A DNA stretch of 60,466 nt from positions 1-60,466 of the forward strand of contig CAILMQ010000048.1 of the NCBI GenBank assembly GCA_903835385.1, read 5' to 3'. The notes beneath the pieces were generated by a model. The model made no database searches. It was not told the DNA's origin and worked only from the letters and a program-made list of their open reading frames with translations. The translations under genes and the position numbers were made by a program. Origin of the DNA: an uncultured Microcaldota archaeon. GTDB taxonomy: Archaea; Micrarchaeota; Micrarchaeia; Anstonellales; Bilamarchaeaceae. Shown here piece by piece: positions 55,778 through 60,466 of the stretch (positions within the stretch are counted from its first letter, which is position 1; each line of letters opens with the position of its first letter).

Positions 55778-56794
55778 TCAGGTCAGAGATGAAAGCATGC
55801 CGCCTATGAATATCCTGGACAGGAGGAACATCACTATGGACGAGACGATGAACAGGGGGGCGTATTTCACTCCGTCGAGCGCCCTCCCCGACATGAGCAC
55901 GCCGGCCAGGCAGGATACCAGTATGCTGGTCAGCACGAGCGAGAAATACCCCAGGTTGGTCATCTCCTCTGGAGTGACCAGGATTTCGCCGCCGAACATC
56001 GGGATTGCGCGGGAGACCCCGGTTCCGACGGTCGCGGTCTGCGCCTTCACCTGGAGGAACATGGTAATGAACTGGCCGGACAGGGAAAGCAGGAACGGCA
56101 TTATGATTATGACTATGAAGCCGAGGAATATGGCATAGGTGCGCGTGGATATCACGAGCTCGGCCTGCAGGTCGTGGATTTTCCTTATCTCCTCGGCCGA
56201 GGACACGAGCAGCGAGGCGAGCTTTCCGCCCGAGCGCACGCCCTTCTTGAAGACCACCACGACCCTGTGCAGGATGAGCGAGTCGAAACGTTTCGAGAGT
56301 TCGTCCAGCGCGTCGTTGAGCGACGCGGTGGCGCCCAGGTTGGAAGACGCCGCTACGACCTCGGCGGACAGTTCGCCGAACTCAGGCCTGGCCGCCCTGA
56401 CGAACGCCGTGAACGGGGTCATGCCCGCCCTCATGTTGGAAGCTATGAGCAGGAGGAAGTCCGGAAGCACCTTTTCCATCTTTTTCGCCCTGCTCCTTAT
56501 GGAGTAATACGTGTTGAGCTCGAGCGCGATGGCCGTGATTATGACTCCCACCAGGAAAAAGTCGAACGCGGAGATGTACTGCTGCGCGTCCCAGACCGAG
56601 CCGGTCTCGTGCACCAGGGCGGCATAAAGGGCGACGGCCACCGTGCCGTAGAGCAGGTAGAGCAGCAGCCAGCCGCCAGCCACCTCTATGGGGTCGGCGC
56701 GCACTCCGGAAAGCGAGAGTTCCCCCTTTATGTGGTTGATGAGGCCCTTCGGGGCCACGGATGCGAGCCTGCGGTAAGTCCTGGAGAGCTTCAT
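55778..56794 (-). CDS. Type II/IV secretion platform protein (TadC/T2SF-like)
   Basis: LPDFLLLIASNMRAGMTPFTAFVRAARPEFGELSAEV; TM segments; adjacent to a second T2SF gene and the ATPase. Confidence 0.88.
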   Translation of the reverse strand: MKLSRTYRRLASVAPKGLINHIKGELSLSGVRADPIEVAGGWLLLYLLYGTVAVALYAALVHETGSVWDAQQYISAFDFFLVGVIITAIALELNTYYSIRSRAKKMEKVLPDFLLLIASNMRAGMTPFTAFVRAARPEFGELSAEVVAASSNLGATASLNDALDELSKRFDSLILHRVVVVFKKGVRSGGKLASLLVSSAEEIRKIHDLQAELVISTRTYAIFLGFIVIIIMPFLLSLSGQFITMFLQVKAQTATVGTGVSRAIPMFGGEILVTPEEMTNLGYFSLVLTSILVSCLAGVLMSGRALDGVKYAPLFIVSSIVMFLLSRIFIGGMLSSLT

Positions 56795-57703
56795 CTAACC
56801 ACCGAACACGTCGGGCCTGGAGCTTGCCATGTAGCCTATGAGCACCACCTGCCCTATGGCCGATCCGATTATCAGCATCAGTATCTTGTCCATGGTCACT
56901 CCTATGCCGGAAAACGCGGAGAGCAGCACGAGGAACGTTATGCCGAGCGACGGTATCGCGGCTGCCACGAGCATATACACGAGCATGAGGAAGTTCAGGT
57001 TGGACGTGTAGGCCCTTATGTTCCTGTAGGTGTAGAGCTCCAAAGCGTCGACTATGCCGGGAAGCGCGGTGGACATGCTCGAGCCGGTCTCAAGCACGTT
57101 TATCATCTGCCAGAGCGCCCTCCTGAAATACTCCGATTCCGTGAGCAGCGCGAGGGTCCGCAGCGCCTCCTTCTCAGGCACCCCGCTCTCTATCTGCTTC
57201 ACCACCTTGGCGAAATCCTCGGACACCTGCCCGTAGTTGCCCAGGGAGACGTTCTTGAGCGCGTAGAATATCGGTATCCCGCTGTTTATGCTGAGCATTA
57301 TCTCCCGGAGCGCGAAAAGCAGGTCCTTGTCAGACCTGGCGGCGAGCGTCTTCACCATCATCCTGGGGTAGTAGAGGTGGAGGGCGAAGAAGATGACGAA
57401 GAACAGGAATCCCGCGCCGGAGCCGAAAAGTATCTTCTGCTTCATGACCATGGCCTGGGAGCCCATGAGCACCAGCATGATGAGGCAGAACCCCATAAGG
57501 CCGTAAATCAGCGCGGAAAAGAGGCAGCCGACCCTGTAGTATTCGGGTTTTATGCTTATCCCGAGCGCTTCAAACTCCATGGCCAGCCGCGGCCGGAATC
57601 CCTTCAAGGCATTGGTCAGCGGGTCCATTCTCCTGCTGATTTCCTCCATGGAGCGGTAGTTGAGGAGTACGAAAGGCACCCGGGCCTGGTCTGGCTTGGC
57701 CAT
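56795..57703 (-). CDS. Type II/IV secretion platform protein (T2SF-like)
   Basis: LREIMLSINSGIPIFYALKNVSLGNYGQVSEDFAKVVKQIESGVPEKEAL. Confidence 0.88.
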   Translation of the reverse strand: MAKPDQARVPFVLLNYRSMEEISRRMDPLTNALKGFRPRLAMEFEALGISIKPEYYRVGCLFSALIYGLMGFCLIMLVLMGSQAMVMKQKILFGSGAGFLFFVIFFALHLYYPRMMVKTLAARSDKDLLFALREIMLSINSGIPIFYALKNVSLGNYGQVSEDFAKVVKQIESGVPEKEALRTLALLTESEYFRRALWQMINVLETGSSMSTALPGIVDALELYTYRNIRAYTSNLNFLMLVYMLVAAAIPSLGITFLVLLSAFSGIGVTMDKILMLIIGSAIGQVVLIGYMASSRPDVFGG

Positions 57704-57708
57704 TGTCT

Positions 57709-59454
57709 TCAGCTCCCTCCGAGCAGCTTTCCGGGGTTCTGGCCCTTCCTCACCCCCTCAAGCAGGCTGGACCCGTCGGCATAATAAGCCTCCATGACCT
57801 TGCCCACGTCATCCACGTATATGAGCTTGTTCTGCTTCATCCACGCAAGGACCTCCTCCTTCTCGGCCTGGTCGTCCGTCACTTCCTTTTCCGTCATGCC
57901 GGTATGGAGGTTCATCAGCTCGGTGTAGCGGTGCGGCGGCTTCACCTTGTCGAACGTGTCCGTGCGGGGTCTCCACTTGAAGAGGTGGTTGAGCTCGGGG
58001 ATTTTCGCGCCGGGTATCACTTCGGAAAGCTCCAGGGTGCGCCTGAGGTTCTTCCTCCTGTCGCGGTACTGCACGAGTATGAGGTGGATGTCCTCCACCT
58101 CGCCGGGCGGAATCTCTATGGGCGGCTCCACGAGCCTTTTTATCACCTGCTCGCCGGTGTCCGCATGGAGCGTGCCGTAAACCGAGTGGCCCGTGTGCAT
58201 GGCCTCGAAGAGCACCTCGGCCTCCTTCTTCCTCCTTATCTCCCCCATGACTATGCGGTCCGGCCGCATGCGCAGGGAGTTCACCACCAGGTCCAGCATG
58301 GACACCTCGCCCAGGCCCTCGGGGTTCGGCTCCCTGGTGGCCAGAGGCACCCAGTTCCACTGGTAGCTTGGCAGCACCAGCTCCCTGGTGTCCTCTATTG
58401 TGATGACCCTCTGGTGAGGCGGTATGAGCGCGATAAGGGAGTTGAGGGCCGAGGTCTTTCCGGATGCCGTGCCACCTGCGACTATGATGTTCATCTCGTA
58501 GTGGAGCGCCTGCCAGAGAAGGGCCGCCATTTCCAATGACATGGCCTTCACCTCGTCGCTCACCAGGCTCGCTATGGTCCAGGGGTTCCTCGCAAAAAGC
58601 CTCAGGGTGATGGTGTTGCCCGCCGTTGATATGGGGTATAGCGTCGCATTGACCCTGTCGCCGGTGACCAGGTGCGCGTCCATTATGGGGTCCAGGACTG
58701 TTATCTGCCTTCCCACCTCCCTGGCTATCTGGGAGGAATAGTTCTCTATGTCCACCTCGCTCTTGAGCATGAGGTTGGTCTTGAGCCAGCTGTATTTCCT
58801 GTGGTACACCGACACCGGCACCTTGGCGGAGTTCACTATTATCTCCTCCAGCCACCTGTCGGCAACGAGCGCCTCGAGGTCGCCGAGCCCGTACATCTCG
58901 TTGACCGCGATGCTTGCGAGCGCCCTTATGCTTTCCCTGTCGCTGCCCAGCTCCTGCATGAGCCTGCCTTCCACGGCCTTCGCGCGGTCCTCCATGTCCT
59001 TGACCATTTCGTCCTTGGTCTTCTCAAGGCCCGAGAGCGGAAGCGTGCGGGTCACCTCGTTCTTCACATACTCGAGGAAGGCGCGCGAATACTGCGTGAG
59101 CCTGGGGAGCTTCACGAAGTACCTGTTCCTTTTCTCTTCCGGGGAGAAATAGATTTCCACATCCGCGATGACGTAGTCCTCGGCAGGCTCCTTTATCTTG
59201 TAGGCCTCCACGACCTTGCCCTGGGGCCGCTCGTCCTCCTCAATGCTGCCCTTGCCCTCATTCACCATTATCCAGGGCCTGGTCAGGGGATTGATGGGAT
59301 AGTGTATCTGAAAAAGGCCCGCGTTCTCCAGAATCCGGGCGAGCTTCTCCACCGACTCCGGAGAGAGCTTGAGCTTCCCGCCAAGCTCCTCGAAGCTTAT
59401 CCTGTTGTTCTTGCGGATGAGCTCCACCATCTTGTCTATCTTGGTGAGCAGCAT
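57709..59454 (-). CDS. Type II/IV secretion ATPase (GspE/TadA-like)
   Basis: NIIVAGGTASGKTSALNSLIALIPPHQRVITIEDTRELVLP, RMRPDRIVMGEIRRKKEAEVLFEAMHTGHSVYGTLHA. Confidence 0.95.
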   Translation of the reverse strand: MLLTKIDKMVELIRKNNRISFEELGGKLKLSPESVEKLARILENAGLFQIHYPINPLTRPWIMVNEGKGSIEEDERPQGKVVEAYKIKEPAEDYVIADVEIYFSPEEKRNRYFVKLPRLTQYSRAFLEYVKNEVTRTLPLSGLEKTKDEMVKDMEDRAKAVEGRLMQELGSDRESIRALASIAVNEMYGLGDLEALVADRWLEEIIVNSAKVPVSVYHRKYSWLKTNLMLKSEVDIENYSSQIAREVGRQITVLDPIMDAHLVTGDRVNATLYPISTAGNTITLRLFARNPWTIASLVSDEVKAMSLEMAALLWQALHYEMNIIVAGGTASGKTSALNSLIALIPPHQRVITIEDTRELVLPSYQWNWVPLATREPNPEGLGEVSMLDLVVNSLRMRPDRIVMGEIRRKKEAEVLFEAMHTGHSVYGTLHADTGEQVIKRLVEPPIEIPPGEVEDIHLILVQYRDRRKNLRRTLELSEVIPGAKIPELNHLFKWRPRTDTFDKVKPPHRYTELMNLHTGMTEKEVTDDQAEKEEVLAWMKQNKLIYVDDVGKVMEAYYADGSSLLEGVRKGQNPGKLLGGS

Positions 59455-59578
59455 GGCGGGATATCGCGGATTGGATTTATAAATCAATTCGGTGGGATAC
59501 AGCCAGGGAGTTGCAAATCCCGCCTCGGAAAAGACAGTAATATATATTTTCCGTTTGAGATAAACCGCGAGGCGAAAA

Positions 59579-60466
59579 ATGATGGAAAACAAAGCACAGG
59601 CAAGCGTCGAGTTTCTCATCCTGCTAGCCGTCACGCTGCTCGTGCTGACAGCCACCATCTTCATCTCCATGCAGAACGTCAACAGCGTCAACGCCCAGAA
59701 GGAGCATGACAACGCGAACAACGCCGTCCTGGACCTGAGCAGCGCGGCCAAGGAGGTGTACGCCCAGGGGGAGGGCGCGAGGAAGCAGGTGTACGTGGTC
59801 ATCCCCAGCGGCTACGAGCCCGCGAAATCCTTCATAGGCAACCAGGCGATAAAGCTCAGCGCCGGGGGGAACGATTACGTCAATGTCGAGAATTTCAAGG
59901 TGCGCGGCTCATTGCCCAGGACGGACGGGCCGCACTGGGTGTGGGTGATATCCGAAGGGGACCGGGTGCGCATCGGGGACGCGATGCTGGATTTTGACCA
60001 GGGCAGGATTTACCTGGTGATGAGCAGCAACAGCACGGCTTCCGCACAATTCACTGTAACGAACATCTGGGACCAGAGGATTAACGTCACCACGGGCACA
60101 GCCTGGACCAGCGCCCACGTCAGCCTGGGCGGCGTGCCTTCGGCATTTTCCTTCAATCCCAACAATAAGCAGACCATCAACTTGTCATTCACGTCCGATT
60201 CCGTTTCCCTGGGCTTCTACACCGGCGAGATAGACTTCACTGCCCATGACGCCGCTGGAAACAGCGAGAGCGACGCGATGCCCATAACCGTTGAGGTCAT
60301 GCCGAGCGGCCAGCCGCTTTATCCCTCCTGGGACATCCAGGGGCCCCTTGTCACCAGCATATACCAGGTGCCCATGCCCGCCGTAAAGTTCCAGCCGCTG
60401 GCGATTTTCGCGACCGCCAGCGACGTCCTGACAGGCAACACCTCGATAAGCGGCTGCCAGATAGAC
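59579..60466 (+). CDS. Class III signal-peptide (pilin-like) protein, truncated by the window end
   Basis: MMENKAQASVEFLILLAVTLLVLTATIFISMQ; open frame to the last base, so absent from the ORF track. Confidence 0.8.
   Translation, partial: MMENKAQASVEFLILLAVTLLVLTATIFISMQNVNSVNAQKEHDNANNAVLDLSSAAKEVYAQGEGARKQVYVVIPSGYEPAKSFIGNQAIKLSAGGNDYVNVENFKVRGSLPRTDGPHWVWVISEGDRVRIGDAMLDFDQGRIYLVMSSNSTASAQFTVTNIWDQRINVTTGTAWTSAHVSLGGVPSAFSFNPNNKQTINLSFTSDSVSLGFYTGEIDFTAHDAAGNSESDAMPITVEVMPSGQPLYPSWDIQGPLVTSIYQVPMPAVKFQPLAIFATASDVLTGNTSISGCQID

Noticed and set aside
56174-57784. 536-aa ORF on + antisense to the two T2SF genes
   Set aside because: Shadow ORF; composition is typical of an antisense frame and the minus strand has family motifs.
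58672-59709. 345-aa ORF on + antisense to the secretion ATPase
   Set aside because: Shadow ORF; Walker-box ATPase on - explains the region.

Overview
The window is a 60.5 kb archaeal chromosomal segment. Archaeal markers include PheT, Pelota, RadA, GatD/GatE, ADP-forming acetyl-CoA synthetase and class III-signal pilins; the many short divergent proteins suggest a DPANN-like lineage (inference). I support about 55 protein-coding genes. They include a split acetyl-CoA synthetase (ADP-forming), a non-oxidative pentose-phosphate cassette, GAPDH, aspartate kinase with a divergent ACT regulator, an EmrAB-type efflux locus with a MarR regulator, gyrA/gyrB, gatDE and a type IV pilus/Tad-like secretion cluster. 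The observations most worth following up are: (1) a ~600 bp element at about 3610-4217 with ~95 bp composite imperfect terminal inverted repeats around a single 79-aa ORF that looks like a minimal Cas2/ferredoxin-fold protein; (2) a tandem pair of class-I LysRS-like paralogs without anticodon-binding domains, one keeping HIGH/KMSKS-like motifs and the other having lost them; (3) an AT-rich HNH-containing intein in GyrA at QGNMG^C...HN^SIDGD; (4) a pilin-family domain re-used behind a lipoprotein signal next to its pilin paralogs; (5) structured non-coding regions at 13638-13830 and 29070-29290. All calls come from reading the sequence and the supplied ORF track. No database search was run.
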